DNA of 64,000 nt, taken from assembly GCF_021295335.1 (NCBI RefSeq), contig NZ_JAIWOT010000001.1, positions 995,001 to 1,059,000 of the forward strand. The letters run 5' to 3'. This stretch comes from Komagataeibacter sp. FNDCF1 (GTDB taxonomy: Bacteria > Pseudomonadota > Alphaproteobacteria > Acetobacterales > Acetobacteraceae). How positions within the stretch are numbered: the stretch's first letter is position 1; each line of letters opens with the position of its first letter. The position numbers and the translations under genes were made by a program. Shown one piece after another: positions 48,490 through 56,320 of this stretch. Below the pieces are notes generated by a model. It was not told the origin of the DNA. It saw only the letters and a list, made by a program, of their open reading frames with translations, and did no database searches.

Positions 48490-49512
48490 TCACGTGATTT
48501 CGTTGCCCAGCAGGCCGACGGCCAGCGCATAGAAATCCGATGGATTATAGCGGCGGATCGCGGCGAAATTGCGATAGACCATGAAGGCATCCCCCCCCGG
48601 CCCGTCGGGGCGCAGCACCGCACCCGTGGCATCGGGCCGGGCAAAGGGCACGCCGCCGGGCTGGGTCACGCCCATCTGCATCCATTCCGCCAGCGTGCGC
48701 ACCTGCGTGCGCCCCAGTGCGGACTGGGCCAGGCTGTCGGGCACGGAAATCTCCTGCCCCCAGGTCTCGCCCGCGACCCAGCCCGAACCGGCAAGGTAGC
48801 TGGCGATGGAGCCGAATATGTCGGGCATGGAATGCCAGATGTCGCGCCGCCCGTCACCATCGATGTCGACGGCGTATTTCACATAGGCGCTGGGCATGAA
48901 CTGGGGCTGGCCCATGGCGCCGGCATAACTGCCGGTCATGAGTTCGGGGGTAATGTCTCCCGCGTTGAGGATGGCGAGCGCGTGGAACAGTTCATCATGA
49001 AAGAACTTCGCGCGCCGTCCCTCGAACGCCAGGGTGCACAGCGCGTCGACCACCGCGAATTTGCCCATGATCGTGCCATAGGCCGATTCCAGCCCCCATA
49101 TGCCCATCACGGCGCCCGCCGCCACGTCGTAGCGGGTCAGGACCTGCTGCTCCAGTATGGCGCGCCGGGCGGTAAAGGCGGTGCGTCCGTCATCTATCTT
49201 GTGCTGGGTCAGCACACGGCTGCGGTACTGTGCCCATGTCATGTGGAATTCGGGCTGGTTGCGGTCACGCGCGATGACCTGCGTGTTCGGCGCGGACAGG
49301 TCGAGCGCGCGGGTAACGCTGTCCGCCGTCAGTCCCTGCCGAATCGCCTGCGCACGGATACCGTCCAGAAAACCGGCGTAATCCCCTGCCGCGCGCACTG
49401 GCGCCGCGGCTGCAAGATGGTGGTGCGCCGCCCGTGCGGGCAGCAGCCATGAAGCGCCCGCACCCGCAAGGGATGCAGCGGCAGCGTGAAGAAGGCGGCG
49501 ACGTACAAGCAT
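48490..49512 (-). CDS. mltB: Lytic murein transglycosylase B
   Basis: An MltB-family lytic transglycosylase that cleaves glycan strands to 1,6-anhydromuropeptides. Catalytic Glu142 is in GIWGLESAYGT, with GAMGQPQFMPSAY and DGDGRRDIW further on. ATG 49512 starts a signal peptide (RRRLLHAAAASLAGAGASWLLPARAAH); no lipobox cysteine is seen, so it is periplasmic rather than a lipoprotein. No clear ribosome binding site marks this start, and longer in-frame starts (49593) are possible. It is the first gene of the leftward operon. Confidence 0.88.
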   Translation of the reverse strand: MLVRRRLLHAAAASLAGAGASWLLPARAAHHHLAAAAPVRAAGDYAGFLDGIRAQAIRQGLTADSVTRALDLSAPNTQVIARDRNQPEFHMTWAQYRSRVLTQHKIDDGRTAFTARRAILEQQVLTRYDVAAGAVMGIWGLESAYGTIMGKFAVVDALCTLAFEGRRAKFFHDELFHALAILNAGDITPELMTGSYAGAMGQPQFMPSAYVKYAVDIDGDGRRDIWHSMPDIFGSIASYLAGSGWVAGETWGQEISVPDSLAQSALGRTQVRTLAEWMQMGVTQPGGVPFARPDATGAVLRPDGPGGDAFMVYRNFAAIRRYNPSDFYALAVGLLGNEIT

Positions 49513-49784
49513 ATCCGAAGCTGTGCCACGGCCTCCCGCCCGTTTCAATGACTCACTTGCCCCGCAGTCCGCGCCCGCACTGCCCTGATACATTACGCCA
49601 CATAATTTCGCGTTTGTGACCACAGGCGAAGCATGCAACAAGAACGCCACCGGTCGCTGGCACGTTGATCCCCGATGGCCGACAGATTTTTCCCCGCCCG
49701 CGCCCCGGGCCGACTGAAGGACGTGTGCTTGCGTAGTTCCGGTTTTCCCCTCCCGCCCGGTCAGGGCACGCCGAAACACGCCGC

Positions 49785-50360
49785 ATGCCATCCCTGACAG
49801 CCATCCTCGCGGCGGCGGGGGCTTCCCCTGTCATGCAGGGGCTTGCGATCATCATCGGCACCTTCATCCTGGAAGATGCGGCAACGATCCTGACCGCCAT
49901 GCAGGTCCGCACCGGCCATGTGGCGCTGGGCGTGGCGCTGGTCGCCCTTTATATCGGCATCGTGGTGGGCGACATGGGACTGTACGGCATGGGCCGGCTG
50001 GCAGCACTCTGGCCGCCCGCGCGGCGCTGGATCACGCTGCCGGGCACCGTGCGCGAAGGCCACTGGTTTGACCGCAACGTGTTCCGCATCGTGTTCATAA
50101 GCCGTTTCGTGCCCGGCGCGCGCTTGCCGCTTTACACGGCGTGTGGTTTCTTCCGTGCGCGGTTCGGGCTGTTCTGTATCGCCGCGGTGCTGGCCACACT
50201 GATCTGGACATCGCTGCTGTTCCTTGTCTCGCTGCGGGTGGGGCAGTTCCTGATCGACCACCTGGGTACCTGGAAATGGGCGGGCATGGCCGGTTTTGCC
50301 CTGACCATATTCCTGATCAGCCGCATGATCGCCCGCTTGCAAAGTAATGAGACCCGATGA
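49785..50360 (+). CDS. DedA-family membrane protein
   Basis: A DedA/VTT-domain membrane protein of 191 residues with four or more hydrophobic segments. The family signature is FISRFVPGARLPLYTACGFFRA. DedA proteins have been linked to lipid (including undecaprenyl phosphate) recycling and envelope homeostasis. The start lacks a clear ribosome binding site. Its stop overlaps the next start (ATGA), coupling it to a membrane-anchored ATP-grasp enzyme. Confidence 0.85.
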   Translation: MPSLTAILAAAGASPVMQGLAIIIGTFILEDAATILTAMQVRTGHVALGVALVALYIGIVVGDMGLYGMGRLAALWPPARRWITLPGTVREGHWFDRNVFRIVFISRFVPGARLPLYTACGFFRARFGLFCIAAVLATLIWTSLLFLVSLRVGQFLIDHLGTWKWAGMAGFALTIFLISRMIARLQSNETR

Positions 50361-51451
50361 CCGACCTATCCACAGCCGTTGACAGCGGAACCGCAGCACC
50401 GGACGCCGCCCCTACCGTCTCCGCGTTCGAGTTCTGGCCGGGCTGGATTTTTTATACGCCCATCGTGCTGTACTGGATCATCCTGGGCCTGTGGTACCGT
50501 GACTTCAGCCTGCCCACGGCCGCCAACCCGCGTATCGAGACCGGTGGCCTGTGCGGGGAAAGCAAGAGCTCGATCCTGGACATGGCGGGCGATGCGGCGC
50601 GCAGATGGATTGCCCCCTATGCCGTGCTGACCACGGGCGTGGATGACACGGCGCGCGCCCTTGCGGCCATGAAGGGGGCGGGCCTGTCCTTTCCCGTCGT
50701 GCTCAAGCCCGATATCGGCTGCAACGGCACCGGCGTGCGGATCATGCGCGATGAGGCCGGTCTGGCACAGGGCATGGCCGCCTTCGGGCGCGGGGTGCCG
50801 GTCATGCTCCAGCACCTGATCCCCTACGGGCACGAGGTGGGGATCTTCTACATCCGCCACCCCGACCAGAAGAGCGGCCGCATCACCTCGCTGACCTACA
50901 AGGAAGTGCCCTGCCTGACGGGTGATGGCCATTCCACGGTGGAAGAACTGATCCACGCCGATGCACGCACCCGGCTGGTGCCGCACATCTACATCCCCCG
51001 CCTGCGCGCGCGCCTGGCCGAAGTGCCGCCTGCCGGGCAGTCGCTGCCGCTGGTCTTTGCGGGCAATCACTGCAAGGGCTCGATCTTTCATGACCGCGCC
51101 ATCGACATCACCCCGGAACTCGAAGCGCGCGTGAACGAGATCATGCGCGACATACCCGACTTCCATTTTGGCCGGATCGACGCCAAGGCCCGGAGCCTGG
51201 CCACCCTGCGCAAGGGCGAGGACTTCCAGATCATCGAGATCAATGGCGTGGGGTCGGAAGCCACCCATATCTGGGATGCGCGCACCACGCTGCGCCACGC
51301 CTACGCTACCCAGTTCATGCATTACCGCGAGACCTTCCGCATTGGCGCGAAGAAGCGGCGCGAGGGCTGGAAAAGCAGCGGGGCCATGGCCATGCTGCGC
51401 GCGTGGCTGCGCCAGCGCAGGCTGATGGCGTCCTACCCGCTGAATGACTGA
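50357..51451 (+). CDS. Membrane-anchored ATP-grasp ligase-like protein
   Basis: A 364-residue protein with one N-terminal hydrophobic segment (about residues 25-47, WPGWIFYTPIVLYWIILG), then a conserved-looking TAANPRIETGGLCGESK stretch and an ATP-grasp fold. ATP-binding parts are VVLKPDIGCNGTGVRI and the metal-binding EINGVGSEATHIWD. Relatives are often labelled D-alanine-D-alanine ligase-like, but it is not a normal Ddl and the substrate is unknown. Coupling to DedA suggests a lipid- or envelope-linked reaction at the membrane; this is inference. Confidence 0.75.
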   Translation: MTDLSTAVDSGTAAPDAAPTVSAFEFWPGWIFYTPIVLYWIILGLWYRDFSLPTAANPRIETGGLCGESKSSILDMAGDAARRWIAPYAVLTTGVDDTARALAAMKGAGLSFPVVLKPDIGCNGTGVRIMRDEAGLAQGMAAFGRGVPVMLQHLIPYGHEVGIFYIRHPDQKSGRITSLTYKEVPCLTGDGHSTVEELIHADARTRLVPHIYIPRLRARLAEVPPAGQSLPLVFAGNHCKGSIFHDRAIDITPELEARVNEIMRDIPDFHFGRIDAKARSLATLRKGEDFQIIEINGVGSEATHIWDARTTLRHAYATQFMHYRETFRIGAKKRREGWKSSGAMAMLRAWLRQRRLMASYPLND

Positions 51452-51482
51452 GGGGCCATCTGAAACAACCTATTGATGAAAC

Positions 51483-51571
51483 AGAACAGAAGCTTCCGGG
51501 TGCCACCTTTTTTCAAAAAGGCGGTACATCCTGAGGCTTTCTGAAAAAAGCTTCACCAGCAGATTTTTACG
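51483..51571 (+). repeat. Intergenic palindromic element, copy D
   Basis: Close to copy A: AGAAGCTTCCGGGTGCCACC, then TTTTTTCAAAAAGGCGGT core, then GGCTTTCTGAAAAAAGC and a TTCACCAGCAGATTTTTA end. It lies between the convergent stops of the ATP-grasp and mlaD-like genes, again suited to bidirectional termination. Confidence 0.75.
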
Positions 51572-51589
51572 GATTGCACATCGGCCAGC

Positions 51590-52045
51590 CTAGTCCGGCA
51601 GGCCGCCATTGCCGAAAATGTAGTTGCTGATCCGCTGTTCCAGGCTGAGCGGCTCCTGCGTATTGGTCACCACCGCCCCCGGCGCAAGCCTGCCGGCCGA
51701 CTGCCCCGCCTGCACCAGCAACGCCGTATCGGCCGTAAGGGTAGGACTGCCGATGCCAAGGCTGCTATCCTCGGGCAGCGCGATGTTGCGATCCAGCGTA
51801 AAACCCACATTGGCCATGTAGGTCGTGGGGTCGAGTTTGATGGACAGCACCCGGCCCACCGGCACGCCGTCCATGTCCACATCGGCGCCCACCTTCAGGC
51901 CGTTGGCGGATACGAAGCGCGCGGTCAGGGGATAGCGGTCTTGTGATCCACCACTTTGCGACGCCCGGGCGTAAATACAGAAGCCGCCTGCAACAAGAAG
52001 GACAAGCCCGCTGGATATGATTGCGCCACTTCTCTGCCTTGCCAT
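51590..52045 (-). CDS. MlaD-domain protein
   Basis: A 151-residue protein with one N-terminal membrane anchor (SGAIISSGLVLLVAGGFCIYA) and an MlaD/MCE domain (about residues 40-120, LTARFVSANGLKVGADV). MlaD is the periplasmic substrate-binding part of the Mla phospholipid transporter. ATG 52045 follows CAGGGAACC; two longer starts exist. The permease and ATPase (mlaE, mlaF) are not beside it, so it either works with unlinked partners or has its own role. Confidence 0.82.
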   Translation of the reverse strand: MARQRSGAIISSGLVLLVAGGFCIYARASQSGGSQDRYPLTARFVSANGLKVGADVDMDGVPVGRVLSIKLDPTTYMANVGFTLDRNIALPEDSSLGIGSPTLTADTALLVQAGQSAGRLAPGAVVTNTQEPLSLEQRISNYIFGNGGLPD

Positions 52046-52168
52046 GCCGGTTCCCTGCCCCATACCGCCGCGCGCCATCCCGAAAACCGCCGCATTGCCG
52101 GGCCAAGGGGGTGCGGCATTCTGCCTTGCCTTATTCTTTCATTCTACTGCGTCATGGACGGGGGGACA

Positions 52169-53011
52169 ATGACACTCATTCAGGCCATCATCATTGCAAT
52201 CATACAGGGTTCGACCGAACAGTTCCCCATAAGCAGCCTTGGGCACGCGGCCATCGTGCCCGCCATCCTGCACTGGCCGCTGGACCTGCATGGGGAAATG
52301 TTCCTGCCCCTGCTGGTCATGCTGCACCTGGGCACATGCGTGGCCCTTCTGGTCTTTTTCTGGCGTGACTGGGTGGCGCTGTTCACCGGCGCGCTGGGCC
52401 GGAATGGTGAAGCCATACAGATGGACAGCATCCGCATCCTTGCCCTGCTGGTCGTGGCCACCATTCCTGCCGTGCTGATTGGCGGGCTGTTCGAACATGC
52501 GATCCGCAACCTGTTCGGCACGGCGCGATATGCCGCGGTCTTCCTGACGCTGAATGGCGTGATGCTGCTGCTGGTCGACCGCATGCGCGCGGGCCTGCTG
52601 CCCGCCACCACGCGCTCACTGGCCTCACTGGGGTTCGGGGAGGCGCTGCTGATCGGACTGTTCCAGTGCCTGGCGTTCTTTCCCGGCCTGTCGCGCTCGG
52701 GCGCGTGTATCGTGGGCGGACTGCTGCGCGGGCTGTCGCATGAAAACGCGGCACGTTTCGCCTTTCTCATGGCGCAGCCGGTCATCCTGGCCGCCACGGT
52801 GCTGGAAGCGCTCAAGCTGCGTCATGCGCCGCCGCAGCCAGAACAGATGCACATGGCCATCATTGCCGCCGTGGTCGCCGCCGTGGTGGCGCTGGTGTGC
52901 ACCGGCATCCTGATGCGCTACTTCCGTGATCACGAGGACTGGGCGCTGCGCCCGTTCGGCTGGTACTGCATTGGCGCGGGCGCGCTGTCGTTCCTCTACC
53001 TGTCCTTCTGA
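52169..53011 (+). CDS. uppP: UppP/BacA, undecaprenyl-diphosphate phosphatase
   Basis: A membrane phosphatase that recycles undecaprenyl diphosphate for peptidoglycan synthesis, 280 residues with about eight hydrophobic segments. Motif 1 is QGSTEQFPISSLGH, where the first Glu of the usual EGxTEFLPVSSTGH is Gln; motif 2 is PGLSRSGACI. ATG 52169 follows a strong GGGGGGA. The divergent MlaD-like gene and this one share a short promoter region. The stop is 17 bases from the convergent MscS-like gene. Confidence 0.88.
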   Translation: MTLIQAIIIAIIQGSTEQFPISSLGHAAIVPAILHWPLDLHGEMFLPLLVMLHLGTCVALLVFFWRDWVALFTGALGRNGEAIQMDSIRILALLVVATIPAVLIGGLFEHAIRNLFGTARYAAVFLTLNGVMLLLVDRMRAGLLPATTRSLASLGFGEALLIGLFQCLAFFPGLSRSGACIVGGLLRGLSHENAARFAFLMAQPVILAATVLEALKLRHAPPQPEQMHMAIIAAVVAAVVALVCTGILMRYFRDHEDWALRPFGWYCIGAGALSFLYLSF

Positions 53012-53028
53012 ACCGTATGGCCGGGGGC

Positions 53029-54258
53029 TCAGCCATGCCCCTGGCCGCCATCACTCGAGCCCATGCCGCCACCACCGGTACCATCGCGCGGCCCCATATA
53101 GGAACCCGGTGGCGGCCGCCTGACCGGCGGCACCATCATCCCCGGATCACCCATCACATCCAGACCTGATACCGACGCCACGTGGGAAAGCCGGTCACGC
53201 GGCAGGGCCTCGGGGCATTCGTCACGCAGGAAGGCGATGATCTGCTCACGGATCTCGCAGCGCAGGTCCCAGCTCTGCATGGCTGAACGCGCGCTGGCGA
53301 TGACACGGACGGTCATGACATGGGCATTGCAGTCCGACACCTGCACCGCGAATTCCTTGCCGTCCCATAGTGGGGCCGAATGCACGATTTCGCGCAGGCG
53401 CTCACGGATGCGTTCCATCGGCGCATTGAAGTCCAGATGGATGAACACCACGCCGATCAGCGCCGCCGAATTATGCGTCCAGTTCTGGAACGTGTTTTCC
53501 AGGAAATAGGAGATCGGCACGATATGCCGCCGCCAGTCCCATACCCGCAGCACGACATAGGTGGAGGTGATTTCCTCCACCCATGCCCAATCCCCATTGA
53601 TGATGATCAGGTCTTCCATGCGGATGGGCTGGGTCATGGCGATCTGCATGCCTGCGAACAGGTTGGTCAGCAGCGGGCGCGCGGCCAGACCCACCACCAG
53701 TGAAGCGGCGCCGGCAGAGGCGAAAAGGCTGAGCCCGTACTGCCGCACCGGCTCGAATGTCATGAGCGCCGCACCAATGGTCAGCAGCCCGATCATGAGG
53801 TCGGTCGTACGCCGCAGCACGCGCACCTGCGTCATATGCGTGCGCAGCAGGATGTCGTCCTTGTCATTCTTGCCGTTGATGCGCTTGAGATAGGCATCGG
53901 ACAGGATGCGCGTGGCCACGACCGCCGCATAACCCAGCATCAGCACGAACAGCACCACCAGCGCATGTGTCGTGGCCTGCATGATGTCATACGGCAGGCC
54001 CGACACCGGCAGCGCGGTACCGACGAACACGATCACCAGCATGATGCGCACCGGGCGCTGCATGGCCATGGTGAAGGAACGCACGAAGGCCCCGCGTTTC
54101 TGCCCCGGAATGCGCAGGATCAGCTTCGTGATGAACCGGCTGAACATTTCCGCAACCAGTCCTGCCACGCACAGCATGAGGATGGAGGACAGCAGTCCCG
54201 GCAACCATCCGAACAGGTGCCTGATATGGGTAAGAAGGGCGAGGAATTCGGTTTTCAC
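53029..54258 (-). CDS. MscS-family mechanosensitive channel
   Basis: A 409-residue small-conductance mechanosensitive channel-like protein. Four to five N-terminal membrane helices are followed by the pore helix (SAGAASLVVGLAARPLLTNL) and the MscS beta domain (IRMEDLIIINGDWAWVEEIT). The C-terminal 45 residues are a Pro/Gly-rich tail (GDGTGGGGMGSSDGGQGHG type) outside the fold. It should protect from osmotic down-shock; the gene is last before the tRNA. Confidence 0.87.
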   Translation of the reverse strand: MKTEFLALLTHIRHLFGWLPGLLSSILMLCVAGLVAEMFSRFITKLILRIPGQKRGAFVRSFTMAMQRPVRIMLVIVFVGTALPVSGLPYDIMQATTHALVVLFVLMLGYAAVVATRILSDAYLKRINGKNDKDDILLRTHMTQVRVLRRTTDLMIGLLTIGAALMTFEPVRQYGLSLFASAGAASLVVGLAARPLLTNLFAGMQIAMTQPIRMEDLIIINGDWAWVEEITSTYVVLRVWDWRRHIVPISYFLENTFQNWTHNSAALIGVVFIHLDFNAPMERIRERLREIVHSAPLWDGKEFAVQVSDCNAHVMTVRVIASARSAMQSWDLRCEIREQIIAFLRDECPEALPRDRLSHVASVSGLDVMGDPGMMVPPVRRPPPGSYMGPRDGTGGGGMGSSDGGQGHG

Positions 54259-54420
54259 GAAGGATGCACAGCCTTTTCCGGTTGGTGCCGTATTGTGGTG
54301 AGCGACCGATAGTACCCCCTACTGGGGGGATGTGACAAATCATGGGGGATTCCGTGGCTTTTCTTCCATGTTTTCAAAACACGGGTTGACTTGCCCCATG
54401 AGCGCGGGTATTCCGCACAC

Positions 54421-54521
54421 ATCCTAACGCGATGGCGGTGTAGCTCAGCGGTAGAGCAGGGGAATCATAATCCCTTGGTCGGCGGTTCAAATCCGTCCAC
54501 CGCTACCATCTGCGTTAGGAT
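54421..54521. repeat. Perfect 10-base inverted repeat flanking the tRNA
   Basis: ATCCTAACGC (54421-54430) ends three bases before the tRNA and GCGTTAGGAT (54512-54521) begins three bases after it. In the precursor RNA they would pair and close a stem around the mature tRNA. They may guide RNase P/tRNase processing or act as the terminator. Confidence 0.7.
54434..54508 (+). tRNA. tRNA-Met (CAT), elongator type
   Basis: A complete 75-base cloverleaf. The acceptor stem GGCGGTG pairs with CACCGCT (one G-U at the end). The D arm is GCTC/GAGC, the anticodon stem GGGGA/TCCCT has loop ATCATAA (anticodon CAT), and the T arm is GGCGG TTCAAAT CCGTC. CCA is encoded. The G1 start and lack of three G-C anticodon-stem pairs in initiator form favour elongator Met; a tRNA-Ile2 read by lysidine at C34 is the less likely alternative. 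Confidence 0.92.
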
Positions 54522-54576
54522 TGATTTCCAATGACCTGGCTATGATTTTGGCGCTTCTATGGAGCGCCTTTGCCAG

Positions 54577-54893
54577 TCACTGAATTTCCCCCTTTTCTGT
54601 AACGCTGGTCACTGCCCTCACCCGGCTCTCGGTATCAAGTGCACGGTTTGACAGTTTTGCAATGGCGTTGATGCCGCGCGTTTTCTGCTCGGCATGCCAC
54701 ACATACACGCTCACCGACGCTGCTGTGGTGTGTCCTGTGATCGCCATGATCTCGCGTTCCGAACATCCTGCCCGGCCATCCATTTTGTGGCAATGACCCG
54801 AAGGCCGTGCGTCACGATTCCCCATAGCCCTACGGGCACGGACCTGCGCGCCCATCTCAGGGCGGAAATGACCGGTCTTCCACGCCGCGCCAT
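54577..54893 (-). pseudogene. Remnant of a tyrosine recombinase (integrase), C-terminal part, frameshifted
   Basis: Two overlapping frames together give an integrase C-terminus. One frame has VTHGLRVIATKW (box II, His-x-x-Arg). After a one-base shift near 54780 the other frame continues CSEREIMAITGHTTAASVSV and YVWHAEQKTRGINAIAKL, with the Gly-His of box III and a candidate nucleophile Tyr. Nothing upstream of about 54893 matches an integrase in any single frame. The fragment points toward the tRNA-Met 3' end, the usual target for such enzymes, so it is probably the scar of a lost island. It cannot be functional. Confidence 0.75.
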
Positions 54894-55007
54894 CTACCCC
54901 GGTCAGGATACTGCCGGCATCATGGCGGGGGCATCGTATCCGGCAACGACCTTCCCTGCTTGTGCATGGGAATTCAGACCCGTGCACGCGTCTTGCGCTG
55001 GATACCA

Positions 55008-55223
55008 TAAATCCCCTACCCCGTCGTAATCCGACCATTTCATCCTGATCAGATCCTGACCGCGCTGACCGGTTATGCTGGCGAGAATGCCCGCGCGCCT
55101 GAAGCGGTCGATGATGATGCCATCATCTGCCTTCCGGCCACGCCTGGCACCCGGCGCGTGTATTTTATCGGCGGGAACGCCATGGTCGGCACGCCCATCA
55201 TACCCTGGTGGCTCGCGGTATGA
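55008..55223 (+). pseudogene. Orphan coding fragment next to the integrase remnant
   Basis: An open stretch without a good start reads YPVVIRPFHPDQILTALTGY, then DDDAIICLPATPGTRRVYFI, ending GTPIIPWWLAV and TGA. Its codon use (G/C at third positions) looks like real coding DNA, but I do not recognise the family and there is no start codon with a ribosome binding site. It may be the 3' end of a gene brought by the lost island. Low confidence. Confidence 0.35.
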
Positions 55224-55238
55224 TACCGGCCTGCCTGT

Positions 55239-56096
55239 TCAGCCTTTCTGTATGACGAATGTCTGTGAAACCCCGGCCAGGGTGCCCATTGCCCTGTCTT
55301 CCCTGACTTCCAGCACTTTCGCGCCACATCTGTGTATGATCTCGAATACGGACCGCTGCGGCAGGGCGTTCATTTCCATCTGTGGTTGTGGACGGGCAAG
55401 GTAATCAGCCACGACAAAATGCTGGCCCTGAATATAGGTTGGCAACTGTATGATGGCGACCCCATGGGGGGAAAGTGCATCGAGCAGCTTTTCAACCAGT
55501 ACCGCCATGACGGGGGGCGGGTTGTGCTGCAGGACAATGGAACTGATGATCAGGTCAAAACTGCCCTGCCAGTGATCAAGCCCGCCCACACTGGAAAGTT
55601 TTTCAAACGTGACATTGGTGATGCCCCGCTGCGCCGCCCGTTCACGCGCCAGACGCAGATGACCGCCTGAAATATCAATCCCCACGACATCCCGCACCCT
55701 GTCGGCCAGCGCAAATGTCAGGCGGCCCACGCCACACCCGAAATCCATGGCACGTTCCATCCGTGACAGATCGGCCCCGGCCCGCCGTGCCATCTGTAGC
55801 ATGGCATTGACCGGCTCCCGTCCCGATGCATAGAATTCGTCGATATTTTTTTCGATGTTCCCGGTCCGGAACCTGTCATTGACCAGAACGGACCAGTAGG
55901 GCTCCGTTTCCCCGAACTGTCCCCATGCGGCGGCAATGCGATCAAGCATGCGCCGCAGTTCATCGGGGGAGCAGTCAACCTGTACCTGCTGGGGCGGCGC
56001 ATCGAGATAATCCCCGATGGCTGGCGGGCGTGGCTTCCGGCCAATCTTTTTCAAAAGCTTTTTCGCAAGCCGCAACGGTGCAGGCTGTTTGGCCAT
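55239..56096 (-). CDS. Class I SAM-dependent methyltransferase
   Basis: A 285-residue methyltransferase. Motif I is MDFGCGVGRL (about residues 117-126) and the acidic residue after strand 2 is in VVGIDISGGH (Asp141). The post-motif FDLIISSIVLQHNPPP is typical of methyltransferase type 11/25 domains. The N-terminus is a short Lys/Arg-rich stretch (RLAKKLLKKIGRK). The substrate is unknown; it stands alone beside the island scar and could be accessory. Confidence 0.8.
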   Translation of the reverse strand: MAKQPAPLRLAKKLLKKIGRKPRPPAIGDYLDAPPQQVQVDCSPDELRRMLDRIAAAWGQFGETEPYWSVLVNDRFRTGNIEKNIDEFYASGREPVNAMLQMARRAGADLSRMERAMDFGCGVGRLTFALADRVRDVVGIDISGGHLRLARERAAQRGITNVTFEKLSSVGGLDHWQGSFDLIISSIVLQHNPPPVMAVLVEKLLDALSPHGVAIIQLPTYIQGQHFVVADYLARPQPQMEMNALPQRSVFEIIHRCGAKVLEVREDRAMGTLAGVSQTFVIQKG

Positions 56097-56320
56097 TCAG
56101 ATGATCTCCTCCAGAACTACAGCCGATATAGGCCATGTTTCCGGCAGGCGTAATCCTTCCCCTTCATGGCCCTGATGTTTTACCTGATGCTTTCCCGCAG
56201 GTATCGTGAAGACCTTCGATGCCATCGTTCAGCCGGGCCGTCATGCTTCATGGTCTCCGGCACGACGGCCCGCATTGACCGGGTCAGGACAGTTCAGGGA
56301 CAGACCTTTGCGGCCATCCC

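Noticed and set aside
46208-48532. A 774-codon plus-strand open frame across holB, tmk and dacC
   Set aside because: Antisense to three genes with clear catalytic motifs; no coding evidence of its own.
56035-56075. A possible fifth copy of the intergenic palindromic element (CTTTTTCAAAAGCTTTTTCG)
   Set aside because: It lies inside the coding start of the methyltransferase, where it encodes a Lys/Leu helix, and it lacks the GC core and the inverted ends.
54509-56320. A direct repeat of the tRNA-Met 3' end (attR) downstream of the integrase remnant
   Set aside because: I found no second copy of the T-arm/acceptor sequence by eye in this stretch; the island's far end seems to have been lost.
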